NCBI GenBank assembly: GCA_035236585.1
Contig: CP141128.1
Span: 53,991,257-54,055,256, forward strand
DNA: 64,000 nucleotides
Origin: Warburgia ugandensis
Lineage: Eukaryota; Streptophyta; Magnoliopsida; Canellales; Canellaceae
Direction of reading: 5' to 3'
A program made the position numbers and the translations under genes. The notes beneath the pieces are model-generated. The model saw only the letters and a program-made list of their open reading frames with translations. It did no database searches and was not told the DNA's origin. Below, piece by piece: positions 12,101 through 25,550 of the stretch (positions are counted from its first letter, which is position 1; each line of letters starts with the position of its first letter).

Positions 12101-15100
12101 AAGCTATTAGAAGATATACTTCTTAAAAACTCATAACGTTTTCGTTGAATAGTAAAATTTTAAGGTTGTTACACCAGTACGCCCCTGCTAATAGTAAAAT
12201 TGCCCCATGATGTTTCTCCCTTTTTTTTTTATAATATTTACATAATAAAGTAGCCCTAAATTTGAAGTCCGATAACTCCTTCATGCAAACTCTATTTTCA
12301 GCGTTCCTTGGCTCGTTGGATTCCATTTTTTGAGTACTATCTAATGGTTTCAGCTTTAATTTGAAATTATTATGCTATTTAAAGATGTACTTCTTAAATA
12401 CTCAAAACATGATCATGGAATAGCAAAATTTTAAGGTTGTTACACCAGTGAGCCTAGTGAATATCAAAATTGTCCCATGAGGTTTCTTTCTTTCTTTTTT
12501 CACTCTTAGTTAATGAAATAGCCCTCACTTTGAAGTCCCATAACTCCTTCATACGACCTCCATTTCAAGCGAAGCTTGGCTCGTTGGATTCCGTTTTCTG
12601 AATACTATATAATGGTGTCAACTTTAATTTGAAATTATTAAGCTATTAGAAGATATACTTCTTAAAAACTCATAACGTTATCGTTGAATAGTAAAATTTT
12701 AAGGTTGTTACACCAGTACGCCCCTGCCAATAGTAAAATTGCCCCATGATGTTTCTCCCTTCTTCTTTTTTTAATATTTACATAATAAAGCAGCCCTAAA
12801 TTTGAAGTCCGATAACTCCTTCACGCAAACTCTATTTTCAGCGTTCCTTGGCTCGTTGGATTCCATTTTTTGAGTACTATCTAATGGTTTCAGCTTTAAT
12901 TTGAAATTATTATGCTATTTAAAGATGTACTTCTTAAATACTCAAAACATGATCATGGAAGAGTAAAATTTTAAGGTTGTTACACCAGTGAGCCCCGCCA
13001 TTATCAAAATGCCCCCCTGAGGTTTCTTTGTTTTCTTTTTCACTTTTAATTAATGAAATGACCCTAACTTTGAAGTCCCATAACTCCTTCATACGAACTC
13101 TATTTTCGGCGTCGCTTGGCTCGTTGGATTCCACTTTTTGAATACTATATAATGGTATCAGCTTTAATTTGAAATTATTATGCTATTAGAAGATGTACTT
13201 CTTAAGAACTCATAACGTTATCATGGATTAGTAAAATTTTAAGGTTGTTACACCAGTACGTCCCCGCCAATAGTAAAATTGCCCCATGAGGTTTCTCCCT
13301 TTTTTTTTGAACATTTACATAATGAAGTAGCCCTGACTTTGAAGTCCGATAACTCCTTCATACAAACTCTATTTTCAACGTTCCTTGGCTCGTTGGATTC
13401 CATTTTTTGAATACTATATAATGGTGTCACTTTAATTTGAAATTATTAAGCTATTAGAAGATATACCTCTTAAAAACTCATAACGTTATCGTTGAATAGT
13501 AAAATTTTAAGGTTGTTACACCAGTACGCCCCTGCTAATAGTAAAATTGCCCCATGATGTTTCTCCCTTTTTTTTTAATATTTACATAATAAAGTAGCCC
13601 TAAATTTGAAGTCCGATAACTCCTTCATGCAAACTCTATTTTCAGCATTCCTTGGCTCGTTGGATTCCATTTTTTGAGTACTATCTAATGGTTTCAGCTT
13701 TAATTTGAAATTATTATGCTATTTAAAGTTGTACTTCTTAAATACTCAAAACATGATCATGGAATAGCAAAATTTTAAGGTTGTTACACCAGTGAGCCTA
13801 GTGAATATCAAAATTGTCCCATGAGGTTTCTTTCTTTCTTTTTTCACTCTTAGTTAATGAAATAGCCCTCACTTTGAAGTCCCATAACTCCTTCATACGA
13901 CCTCCATTTCAAGCAAAGCTTGGCTCGTTGGATTCCGTTTTCTGAATACTATATAATGGTATCAACTTTAATTTGAAATTATTAAGCTATTAGAAGATAT
14001 ACTTCTTAAAAACTCATAACGTTTTCGTTGAATAGTAAAATTTTAAGGTTGTTACACCAGTACGCCCCTGGCAATAGTAAAATTGCCCCATGATGTTTCT
14101 CCCCTTTTTTTTTATAATATTTACATAATAAAGTAGCCCTAAATTTGAAGTCCGATAACTCCTTCATGCAAACTCTATTTTCAGCGTTCCTTGGCTCGTT
14201 GGATTCCATTTTTTGAGTACTATCTAATGGTTTCAGCTTTAATTTGAAATTATTATGCTATTTAAAGATGTACTTCTTAAATACTCAAAACATGATCATG
14301 GAATAGCAAAATTTTAAGGTTGTTACACCAGTGAGCCTAGTGAATATCAAAATTGCCCCATGAGGTTTCTTTCTTTCTTTTTTCACTCTTAGTTAATGAA
14401 ATAGCCCTCACATTGAAGTCCCATAACTCCTTCATACGACCTCTATTTCAAGCGATCCTTGGCTCGTTGGATTCCGTTTTCTGAATACTATATAATGGTA
14501 TCAACTTTAATTTGAAATTATTATGCTATTAGAAGATGTACTTCTTAAAAACTCATAACGTTATCATGGATTAGTAAAATTTTAAGGTTGTTACACCAGT
14601 ACGTCCCCGCCAATAGTAAAATTGCCCCATGAGGTTTCTCCCTTTTTTTTTGAACATTTACATAATGAAGTAGCCCTGACTTTGAAGTCCGATAACTCCT
14701 TCATACAAACTCTATTTTCAGCGTTCCTTGGCTCATTGGATTCCATTTTCTGAATACTATATAATGGTGTCAACTTTAATTTGAAATTATTAAGCTATTA
14801 GAAGATATACTTCTTAAAAACTCATAACGTTATCGTTGAATAGTAAAATTTTAAGGTTGTTACACCAGTACGCCCCTGCCAATAGTAAAATTGCCCCATG
14901 ATGTTTCTCCCTTCTTCTTTTTTTAATATTTACATAATAAAGCAGCCCTAAATTTGAAGTCCGATAACTCCTTCACGCAAACTCTATTTTCAGCATTCCT
15001 TGGCTCGTTGGATTCCATTTTTTGAGTACTATCTAATGGTTTCAGCTTTAATTTGAAATTATTATGCTATTTAAAGATGTACTTCTTAAATACTCAAAAC

Positions 15101-16400
15101 ATGATCATGGAAGAGTAAAATTTTAAGGTTGTTACACCAGTGAGCCCCGCCATTATCAAAATGCCCCCCTGAGGTTTCTTTGTTTTCTTTTTCACTTTTA
15201 ATTAATGAAATGACCCTAACTTTGAAGTCCCATAACTCCTTCATACGAACTCTATTTTCGGCGTCGCTTGGCTCGTTGGATTCCACTTTTTCAATACTAT
15301 ATAATGGTATCAGCTTTAATTTGAAATTATTATGCTATTAGAAGATGTACTTCTTAATAACTCATAACGTTATCATGGATTAGTAAAATTTTAAGGTTGT
15401 TACACCAGTACGTCCCCGCCAATAGTAAAATTGCCCCATGAGGTTTCTCCCTTTTTTTTTGAACATTTACATAATGAAGTAGCCCTGACTTTGAAGTCCG
15501 ATAACTCCTTCATACAAACTCTATTTTCAACGTTCCTTGGCTCGTTGGATTCCATTTTTTGAATACTATATAATGGTGTCAACTTTAATTTGAAATTATT
15601 AAGCTATTAGAAGATATACCTCTTAAAAACTCATAACGTTATCGTTGAATAGTAAAATTTTAAGGTTGTTACACCAGTACGCCCCTGCTAATAGTAAAAT
15701 TGCCCCATGATGTTTCTCCCTTTTTTTTTTAATATTTACATAATAAAGTAGCCCTAAATTTGAAGTCCGATAACTCCTTCATGCAAACTCTATTTTCAGC
15801 GTTCCTTGGCTCGTTGGATTCCATTTTTTGAGTACTATCTAATGGTTTCAGCTTTAATTTGAAATTATTATGCTATTTAAAGTTGTACTTCTTAAATACT
15901 CAAAACATGATCATGGAATAGCAAAATTTTAAGGTTGTTACACCAGTGAGCCTAGTGAATATCAAAATTGTCCCATGAGGTTTCTTTCTTTCTTTTTTCA
16001 CTCTTAGTTAATGAAATAGCCCTCACTTTGAAGTCCCATAACTCCTTCATACGACCTCCATTTCAAGTGAAGCTTGGCTCGTTGGATTCCGTTTTCTGAA
16101 TACTAAATAATGGTATCAACTTTAATTTGAAATTATTATGCTATTAGAAGATGTACTTCTTAAAAACTCATAACGTTATCATGGATTAGCAAAATTTTAA
16201 GGTTGTTACACCAGTACGTCCCCTCCAATAGTAAAATTGCCCCATGATGTTTCTCCCTTTTTTTTTGAACATTTACATAATGAAGTATCCCTGACTTTGA
16301 AGTCCGATAACTCCTTCATACAAACTCTATTTTCAGCGTTCCTTGGCTCGTTGGATTCCATTTTCTGAGTACTATCTACTGGTTTCAGCTTTAATTTGAA
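12100..16400 (+). repeat. B-rich zone with an eight-monomer (~2.15 kb) duplication
   Basis: Landmarks repeat 2152 bp apart. The A-type unit covering 12934-13134 recurs at 15086-15286, and the B-type unit covering 13248-13430 recurs at 15400-15582. A chimeric C/A unit containing AAGCTT appears at 12572, 13916 and 16070. A related unit at 14006-14209 matches 12123-12326 (1883 bp apart). This shows repeated unequal exchange of multi-monomer blocks. Confidence 0.75.
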
Positions 16401-19305
16401 ATTATTATGCTATTGATTGATATACTTCTTAAATACTCAAAACCTAATCATGGAATTGCTAAATTTTAAGGTTGTTATCCCAGTGAGCCTCGTGAATATC
16501 AAAATTGTTCCATGAGGTTTCTTTCTTTCTTTTTTCACTCTTAGTAAATGAAATAGCCCTCACTTTGAAGTCCCATATCTCCTTCACACGACCTCTATTT
16601 ATGGCTCCTTGGATTCCATTTTCCAAGTACTAACAAATGATTTCATCTTTAATTTGAAATTATTATGCTATTAAAAGTTATACTTCTTAAATACTCACAA
16701 CCTGATCATGGAATAGCAAAATTTTAAGGTTGTTACACCAGTGAGCCACGCCAATATCAAAATCGCACCATGAAGTTTCTATGTTTTTTGTTCACTCTTA
16801 GTTAATAAAATAGCCCTCACTTTGAAGTCTCATAACTCCTTCATACGAGCTCTATTTTCGGCATTCCTTGGCTCCTTGGATTCGATTTTCGAAGTACTAA
16901 CAAATGATTTTAGCTTTAATTAAAAATTATTATGCTATTAAAAGTTATACTTCTTAAATACGCATGACCTGATCAAGGAAATGTAAAATTTTAAGGTTGT
17001 TACACCAGTGAGCACCACCATTATAATAATTGTCCCCTAATGTTTCTATGTTTTCTTTGTCACTTTTAATTAATGAAATAGCCCTAAATTTGAAGTCCCA
17101 AAACTCTTTCATAAGAACACTATTATCAACGTTCCTTTGCTTGTTGGATTCCATTATTTGAATACTATATAATGGTATCAGCTTTAATCTAAAATTATTA
17201 TGCTATTATAAGATATACTTCTTAAAAATCCATAACGTTATCTTAGAATCGTAAAATTTTAAGGTTGTTACACCAGTACTCCCCTGCCAATAGCAAAATT
17301 GCCCCATGAGGTTTCTCCCTTTTTTTTTTAACATTTACTTAATGAAGTAGCCCTAACTTTGAAGTCTGATAGCTCCTTCATACAAACAATTTTTTCAGGC
17401 TTCCTTGGCTCCTTGGATTCCATTTTCTAAGTACTAACAAATAATTTCAGCTTTAATTAGAAATTATTATGCTCTTAAAAGTTATACTTCTTAAATACTC
17501 ATAACCTGATCATGGAATAGCAAAATTTTAAGGTTGTTACGCCAGTGAGCCTTGCCAATATCAAAATTTCCCCATGAGGCTTCTATGTTTTTTTTTCACT
17601 CTTAGTTAATGAAATAGCCCTCACTTTGAAGTCCCATAACTCCTTCATACGAGCTCTATTTTCGACGTTCCTTGGCTCCTTGGATTCCATTTTCTAAGTA
17701 CTAACAAATGATTTCAGCTTTAATTAGAAATTATTATGCTATTAAAAGTTATACTTCTTAAATACTCATAACCTGATCATGGAATGGCAAAATTTTAAGG
17801 TTGTTACGCTAGTGAGCCTCGCCAATATCAAAATTGCCCCATGAGGCTTCTATGTTTTTTCTTCACTCTTAGTTAATGAAATAGCCCTCACTTTGAAGTT
17901 CCATGAATCCTTCATACGAGCTCTATTTTCGGTGTTCCTTGGCTCCTTGGATTCCATTTTCTAAGTACTAACAAATGATTTCAGCTTTAATTAGAAATTA
18001 TTATGCTATTAAAAGTTATACTTCTTAAATACTCATAACCTGATCATGGAATAGCAAAATTTTAAGGTTGTTATGCCATGAAGCCTCGCCAACATCAAAA
18101 TGGCCTCTTATGGTTTCTATGTTTTCTTTTTCAGTTTTAATTAATGAAATAGCCCTAATTTTGAAGTCCCATAACTCCTTCATACGAACTCTATTTTCAG
18201 AGTTCCTTGGCTCGTTGGATTCCATTTTCTGAATGCTATCTAATGCTTTCAGCTTTAATTTGAAATTATTATGCTATTAGAAGATATAATTCTTAAAAAC
18301 TCGTAATGTTATCATGGAATAGGAAAATTTTAAGGTTTTTACACCGAGACGCCCGGCCAATAGGAAAATTGCCCCATGAGGTTTCTCCCTTTTTTTTTAC
18401 CATTTACTTAATGCAGTAGCCCTAACTTTGAAGTCCGATGATTCCTTCGTACGAACTCTATTGTCAGCGTTCCTTAGCTCGTTGGATTTCATTTTCTGAG
18501 TACTATGTAATGATTTCAGCTTTAATTTGAAATTATTATGCTATTAAAAGATATACTTCTTAAAAACTCATTACGTTCTCAGGGAAAAGTAAAATCTTAA
18601 GGTTGCCACACCAGTACACCCCAGCAAATAGCAAAATTGCCCCATGAGGTTTCCCTCTTTTTTTTGACATTTGCTTAATGAAGTAGCCCTGACTTTGAAG
18701 TCCCATAACTCCATGCGAACTCTATTTTCAGCGTTCCTTGGCTCGTTGGATTTCATTTTCTGAGTACTATCTAACGGTTTCAGCTTTAATTTGAAATTAT
18801 TATGATATTAAAAGATATACTTCTTAAATACTCATAACCTGATCATGGAACAACAAAATTTTAAGGTTGTTACGCCAGTGAGCATCGCGAATATCAAAAT
18901 TGCCCCATTAGGTTTCTATGTTTTTTTTTTCACTCTTAGTTAATGAAATAGCCCTCACTTTGAAGTTCCATAACTCCTTCATACGAGCTCTATTTTCAGC
19001 GTTCCTTGGCTCCTTGGATTCTATTTTCTAAGTACTAACAAATGATTTCAGCTTTAATTTGAAATTATTATGCTATTAAAAGTTATACTTCTTAAATACT
19101 CATAACCTGATCATGGAATAGCACAATTTTAAGGTTGTTACGCCAATCAGCGTTGCCAATATCAAAATTGCCCCATGAGGTTTCTATGTTTTTTTTTCAC
19201 TCTTAGTTAATGAAATAACCTTGACTTTGAAGTCCCATAACTCCTTCATACAAACTCTATTTTCACCATTCCTTGGCTCGTTGGATTCCATTTTCTGAAT
19301 ACTAT
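16400..19305 (+). repeat. Irregular part of satellite array I
   Basis: Mainly C-type units with a single A' unit near 17013 (CACCACCATTATA), B-type units near 17290 and 18360-18660, and one A-like unit near 18080. No long-range period is obvious by eye. The last unit is cut at GAATACTAT by the insertion of LTR C. Confidence 0.7.
19301..19305 (+). repeat. Target-site duplication ACTAT (left of LTR C)
   Basis: The satellite reads GAATACTAT and then the LTR begins with TGTAATG. The same ACTAT follows the LTR end at 21989-21993. Removing the LTR and one copy restores the ordinary monomer word GAATACTATATAATG. Confidence 0.95.
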
Positions 19306-19680
19306 TGTAATGCTCGAGCAATTTATGCTATTGTTAACAAAAAGTGGACATTCTGTGGGAAATAAACTGTGTTAAAATTTTTACTTCATTTAAAATAGTA
19401 AATGAATGAATTTGTGAGAAAACTTGGTACCATTAGATTCTACTCCAAAAATGGAATCCAACACCTCAAAGAACGCCAAAAACGGAGTTCGTATGAAAAA
19501 GTTACGACCGTTTAAAGATCTGGGGCATTTCTGTAATTTAAACTAAAAAACAAAAAAGACAAAACGCAAGGGACTGTTTTGATAACAGCACCCCATCGTC
19601 TTCTTCCTCTACATTTCTCCAGAAACCCTAGTTTTCAGAGAAATCTGCCACCGCCATTGGCAGCACCCCCATAGTAAGGC

Positions 19681-19688
19681 TATAAAAA
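19681..19688 (+). promoter_or_regulatory. TATA box of LTR C
   Basis: TATAAAAA lies about 375 bp inside the LTR and is followed by GCCTCTAAT, close to where LTRs A and E have TATAAATA. Confidence 0.5.
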
Positions 19689-21582
19689 GCCTCTAATCCC
19701 CCCTCTTCAAAACACGAGTTTTCCAGCTATTTTGGGACTGGGGTTTCTGGCAAAAATTGGAAACCCATCTCAAGCTAGTTTCCCTGTGATTTCCGGCAAC
19801 GGCCAGGCTTGAGCCACACTGGCCATTCTCCCCATTCCCCTCTCTTCACTTTTCGAGTCTTGCTCAATAATGGGGTTTTTCCCCCTTCTTCATGGGTTCC
19901 GGACAACACAGATTTCCGGCAGAGGGAAACGCACCACCAGCGATAGGTGCTCCCTGGGATACCCAGGTAAGCCACTTTTCCCATTCTCTCCGTTTTGCTT
20001 CCCCCAAGCCAAGATCCATGCCGGATCTGGTCTTTTCCCCAGCTGGAGAAGACAAAGCCGGTTCCACCCGGCCCTGTATGAACCAGGCGTCCCAGGGACG
20101 CCATGCTTCACCTGCGCCTGGGACAGGTTCCAGGCGTACGACAATGCGTACACTATCCCTGGTGCGGCCTTCGAGTGTGTGCGCGACGTGGGGCACGGGT
20201 CCTGGGTCGACCAAGATGCACGGGGTGCCCTGGGAGCTGAGACGCGCCATGCTACACCAAAGGTGCGTCTGTGCGATGCCATCTAGGATGCGCATCATAG
20301 CGTGTCACTTGAGCATGCATGTGCGCATGCAAAACGTGATCCCTGGCACGGCCTTTGCGCACGCACACACGTAAGGCGGTCGCGGTTCAACCAGGATGCA
20401 CGGGTGTCCTGGGAACTGGGACACGCGGACCTAATGAGACTTTAAAGTTAGGATCAGAGGACAATTTACAGAGTTTAACTATTAAATAGTAGATCCATAT
20501 CATAGGATCTAGCCTGAAAATGAATTAGGCAAGGACCCATGGACCCTAAAAGGCAAATCTAGCTATCTAATTTCTAGATAGATCGAAATTGATAAGGACT
20601 TCTTGTATCCATTCATATCCAGGAGTTTATAAATGAGACCCAGGGACTGGTTGAGTGATGAAGGATGCAACTCCAGGAAACTTCGATGTAGGTGCTCTAT
20701 CGCTACTAGACTTTTAAAAAAAGAGCCCATGATTGTTTTGAATGCATGTTTTAAGTATAAGTTATATGACTTGTTTAGCATAACTTAATTTTATGAATTC
20801 AGCATGCTTATGACAAATACATTATGCATAGATATGTTTTGCAAACAATTGCATATAATTGCATGATTTGTGGTTATTGAGTTTTGAAAAATTGCATGTC
20901 CTTGAGGGTTACCAAAAGATGCTGGAGTGCCCAAAAGACGCTGGGTAAGCAGTTGTGAGGGCCAGCAGTTGTGAGGGACCCAAAGAGGACAGGTTTTGAA
21001 AAAGAGGTTTTTGCTTGTTTGATCGCATATGATTTCGGCTAGTAAGCTCGTGGGCGCTATGCCGAGAGATTTGGGGTGGCCTCCCAGCCTCTACCACTAC
21101 TAGGTGGAATGGGTACCACGCCCAAAAAGGGCATGTCCCTACGTCGACTGCATGTTGTACAGGGGGCTACCACTGGTGTCACGGCACTGGGTCGATGTGT
21201 CATATGCCTCGTGGAGGCTATGACTGAGTGTCCTTAGGTACTCGGGGACCACACGGCGGTGAGGTCGTGGGCATAGTGGGCCCTATGTTTTTTTGGACTT
21301 ACTTGCATTGCATATGGCATGACATGAGGGTGGTCAACCATACCATACCATATATCCATGAGTTGGATTCAGTTGAACATCTTAAGCATATCATTATGTT
21401 TATGATATATATATGATACGTTCGACTTGGATTATGCTATTCTTTAAGTCGTCAGTACTCCAATTCGATAGTGGTTTTTAATATCGATATTGAACATGAT
21501 TGTTCGAACATGCACATGTTTTAAAGAGCATATAATTTTAAACATACAATGCATTGTAAAACTAGTAGTGATAGACTCCTAC

Positions 21583-21601
21583 TGAGTATAGTATATACTC
21601 A
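21583..21601. other. Conserved hairpin in LTR C
   Basis: TGAGTATA, loop GTA, TATACTCA is a perfect 8-bp stem, followed by CCCAATCC and TTAACATTTTTCAG as in LTR A. Confidence 0.6.
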
Positions 21602-21988
21602 CCCAATCCTTAACATTTTTCAGGATAGCTCCATTCACGAGTAGAAGACGCCTATGTTAGTGCTACAAGCAAATAAATCAAAAGGAGACGATCATACATG
21701 TAAGTAAACACTCTACCCTTTGGACATGTATTTGTATTTGTTTATAGATGGGCTGTGAGCTGTGACTAGATAGACCTGGGACGACATTTATGATTTCAAA
21801 AGTTTTTCAAAAACTACTTTGGTTGTTGTGAAAGCAAAAGACACTCGGGGTTTTCAAAATGAGTTTAAACTAAAGATTTCCAGCTGCATTGCATGGTTTT
21901 TATAAAATGGTTTTCAAATAGGGATGCATCCCACCTTAGGAATTAGATATTGCATTTAAAAATGCATGGGAAAACCCGGGTCGTCACA

Positions 21989-21993
21989 ACTAT
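21989..21993 (+). repeat. Target-site duplication ACTAT (right of LTR C)
   Basis: ACTAT directly follows the CACA terminus and pairs with 19301-19305. The satellite monomer then resumes in register with ATAATG. Confidence 0.95.
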
Positions 21994-23689
21994 ATAATGT
22001 TATCAGCTTTAATTTGAAATTATTATGCTATTAGAAGATATACTTCTTAAAAACTCATAACTTTATCATGGAATAGTAAAATTTTAAGGTTGTTACACCA
22101 TTACGCCCCTGCCAATAGTAAAATTGCCCCATGATGTTTCTCCCTTTTTTTTTTAGTATTTACATAATGAAGTAGCCCTGACTTTGAAGTCCGATAACTC
22201 CTTCATGCAAACTCTATTTTCAGCGTTCCTTGGCTCGTTGGATCCCATTTTCTGAGTACTATCTAATGGTTTCAGCTTTAATTTGAAATTATTATGCAAT
22301 TTAAAGATGTACTTCTTAAAAACTCAAAACATGATCATGGAATAGAAAAATTTTAAGGTTGTTACACCAGTGAGCCTTGTGAATATCAAAATTGTCCCAT
22401 GAGGTTTCTATTTTTTTTTTTTTTCACCCTTAGTTAATGAAATAGCCCTCACTTTGAAGTCCCATAACTCCTTCATACGAGCTCTATTTTAAGCATTCTA
22501 TGGCTCCTTGGATTCCTTTTTCCAAGTACGAACAAATGATTTCACCTTTAATTTGAAATTATTATGCTATTAAAAGTTATAATTATGAAATACTCATAAC
22601 CTGATCATGGAATAGCAAAATTATAAGGTTGTTACACCAGTGAGCCTCGCCAATATCAAAATGGCACCTTGAAGTTTCTATGTTTTTTTTTTTTTTTTTC
22701 ACTTTCACTTAATGAAATAACCCTGACACTGAAGTCCATAGCTCCTTCATACGGACTCTATTTATAGCATTCCTTGGCTCGTTGGATTCCATTTTCAGAG
22801 TTTTATCTAATGGTTTTAGTTTTAATTCCAAATTATTATTTAATTAAAAGATATACTTCTTGATAGCTCATGACTTGATCATGAAATACCAAAATTTTAA
22901 GGTCATTACACCAGTGTGTCCTATCATTATCAAAATTCCTCCTCAGGTTTCTATGTTTTCTTTTTCACTTTTAATTAACGAAATAGGCCCAAATTTTAAG
23001 TCCCACAACTCCTTCATACGAAATCTATTTTCAGCGTTCCTTGGCTCGTTGGATTCCATTTTCTGAATACTATATAATGGTATCAGCTTTAATTTGAAAT
23101 TATTATGCTATTAGAAGATATACTTCTTAAAAACTCATAACATTATCATTGAATAGTAAAATTTTAAGGTTGTTACACAAGTACACCCTCACCAATACCA
23201 AAATTGCCCCATGACATTTCTCCCTTTTTTTTTTAATATTTACATAATGAAGTAGCCCTGACTTTGAAGTCCAATAACTCCTTCATACAAACTCTATTTT
23301 CAGCGTTCCTTGGCTCGTTGGATTCCATTTTCTGAGTACTATTTAATGGTTTCAGCTTTAATTTGAAATTATTATGCTATTTAAAGATATACTTCTTAAA
23401 TACTCAAAACATTATCATGGAATAGCTAAATTTTAAGGTTGTTACGCCAGTGAGCCTCGCGAATATCAAAATTGCCCCATGAGGTTTCTATGTTTTTTTT
23501 TCACTCTTAGTTAATGAAGTAGCCCTCACATTGAAGTCCCATAACTCCTTCATACCAGGTCTAATTTCTGCATTCCTTGGCTCCTTGGATTCCATTTTCT
23601 AAGCACTAACAAATGATTTCTGCTTTCATTTGAAATTATTATGCAATTAAAAGATATACTTCTTAAATACTCATAACCTTATCATGGAA

Positions 23690-25300
23690 TAGCAAAATTT
23701 TATGGTTGTCATGCCAGTGAGCCTAGCCAATATCAAAACTGCCCCATGAGGTTTCTATGTTTTTTTTTCACTCTTAGTGAATGAAATAGCCCTCACTTTG
23801 AAGTCCCATAACTCCTTCATACCAGCTCTAATTTCGGCGTTCCTTGGCTCCTTGGATTCCATTTTCTAAGCACTAAAAAATGATTTATGCTTTAATTTTA
23901 AATTATTATGCTATTAAAATATATACTTCTTAAACACTCATAAACTTATCATGGAATAGCAAAATTTTATGGTTGCTATGCCAGTGAGCCTCGCCAATAT
24001 CAAAATTGCCCCATGAGGTTTCTATGTTTTTTTTTCACTCTTAGTTAATGAAATAGCCCTCACTTTGAAGTCTCATAACTCCATACGAGCCCCATTTTCG
24101 GCATTCCTGGGCTCCTTGGATTCCATTTTCTAAGTACTAACAAATGATTTCAGCTTTAATTTTAAATTATTATGTTATTAAAAGATATACTTCCTAAATA
24201 CACATAACCTGATCATGGAATAGCAAAATTTTACGGTTGTTATGACAGTGAGCCTCGCCAATATCAAAATTGCCCCATGAGGTTTCTATGTTTTTTTTTC
24301 ACTCTTAGTGAATGAAATAGCCCTCACTTTGAAGTCCCATAACTCCTTCATACCAGCTCTAATTTCGGCGTTCCTTGGCTCCTTGGATTCCATTTTCTAA
24401 GCACTAAAAAATGATTTATGCTTTAATTTTAAATTATTATGCTATTAAAATATATACTTCTTAAACACTCATAAACTTATCATGGAATAGCAAAATTTTA
24501 TGGTTGCTATGCCAGTGAGCCTCGCCAATATCAAAATTGCCCCATGAGGTTTCTATGTTTTTTTTTCACTCTTAGTTAATGAAATAGCCCTCACTTTGAA
24601 GTCCCACAATTCCTTCATACCAGCTCTAATTTCGGTGTTCCTGGGCTCCTTGGATTCCATTTTCTAAGTACTAACAAATGATTTCAGCTTTAATTTTAAA
24701 TTATTATGTTATTAAAAGATATACTTCCTAAATACACATAACCTGATCATGGAATAGCAAAATTTTACGGTTGTTATGACAGTGAGCCTCGCCAATATCA
24801 AAATTGCCCCATGAGGTTTCTATGTTTTTTTTTCACTCTTAGTTAATGAAATAGCCCTCACTTTGAAGTCTCATAACTCCATACGAGCCCCATTTTCGGC
24901 ATTCCTGGGCTCCTTGGATTCCATTTTCTAAGTACTAACAAATGATTTCAGCTTTAATTTTAAATTATTATGTTATTAAAAGATATACTTCCTAAATACA
25001 CATAACCTGATCATGGAATAGCAAAATTTTACGGTTGTTATGACAGTGAGCCTCGCCAATATCAAAATTGCACCATGAGGTTTCTATGCTTTTTTTTCAC
25101 TCTTAGTTAATGAAATAGCCCTCACTTCGAGGTCCCATAACTCCTTCATACAACCTCTATTTTTAGCGTTCCATGGCTCCTTGGATTCCATTTTCTAGGT
25201 ACTAACAAATGATTTTAGCTTTAATTTGAAATTATTATGCTATTAAAAGTTATACTTCTTAAATACTCATAAACTGATCATGGAATAGTAAAATTTTAAG
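23690..25300 (+). repeat. Recently duplicated dimers and trimers of C-type monomers
   Basis: The word TAAACTTATC recurs 531 bp apart (23941 and 24472), a two-monomer step. CCATACGAGCCCC recurs 798 bp apart (24081 and 24879), a three-monomer step. Neighbouring copies differ by only a few bases by eye, which points to recent local amplification. Confidence 0.7.
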
Positions 25301-25550
25301 GTTGTTATGCAATGTGCCCCGCAAATATCAAAATTGCCCCATGAGGTTTCTATGTTCTTTTTTCACTCTTAGTTAATGAAATAGCCTCACTTTGAAGTCC
25401 CATATCTCCTTCATACGAGCTCTATTTTTGTCATTCCTTGGCTCCTTGGATTCCATTTTCTAAGTACTAACAAATGATTTCTGCTTTAATTTGAAATTAT
25501 TCAGCTATTAAAAGATATACTTCTTAAATACTCACAACCTTATCATGGAA

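Larger units (their letters stand above)
3917..19305 (+). repeat. Satellite array I (267-269-bp monomer, about 57 units)
   Basis: A head-to-tail array in which words such as AAATTTTAAGGTTGTTAC and TTGGCTCGTTGGATTCC recur about every 267-269 bp. Monomers are AT-rich and carry a T tract of 7 to about 17 bases. They fall into diverged subtypes. Read on the minus strand, each unit begins TGTAACAACC and resembles the 5' end of the LTRs in this window. Many units contain a 60-90-residue frame beginning MESNEPRN on the minus strand. I read it as a by-product of the repeat and not as a gene. Some units carry internal deletions, for example near 6513 and 6888. The array is interrupted by LTR C at 19306. 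No gene or RNA is visible in it. Confidence 0.95.
19306..21988 (+). mobile_element. Solo LTR C of a related gypsy element
   Basis: This 2683-bp LTR begins TGTAATGCTC and ends GGGTCGTCACA. It has an exact 5-bp duplication (ACTAT) on both sides and no internal region, so it is a solo LTR left by recombination between the two LTRs of an inserted element. It contains a TATA box (19681), a GC-rich block (about 19790-20420), the GGTACCACGCCC segment near 21113 and the conserved hairpin at 21583. Its first 130 bp and its middle are diverged from LTRs A and E, so it is a different subfamily. There is a small local duplication of GCAGTTGTGAGGG at 20949 and 20965. Overlapping frames of 109-160 codons at 19775-20374 fall in the GC-rich block and I do not call them genes. 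Confidence 0.93.

Noticed and set aside
19775-20374. Overlapping frames of 109-160 codons on both strands in LTR C
   Set aside because: Several frames overlap on both strands in a GC-rich, stop-poor block of an LTR. No protein family features are visible and nothing matches in the sister LTRs.
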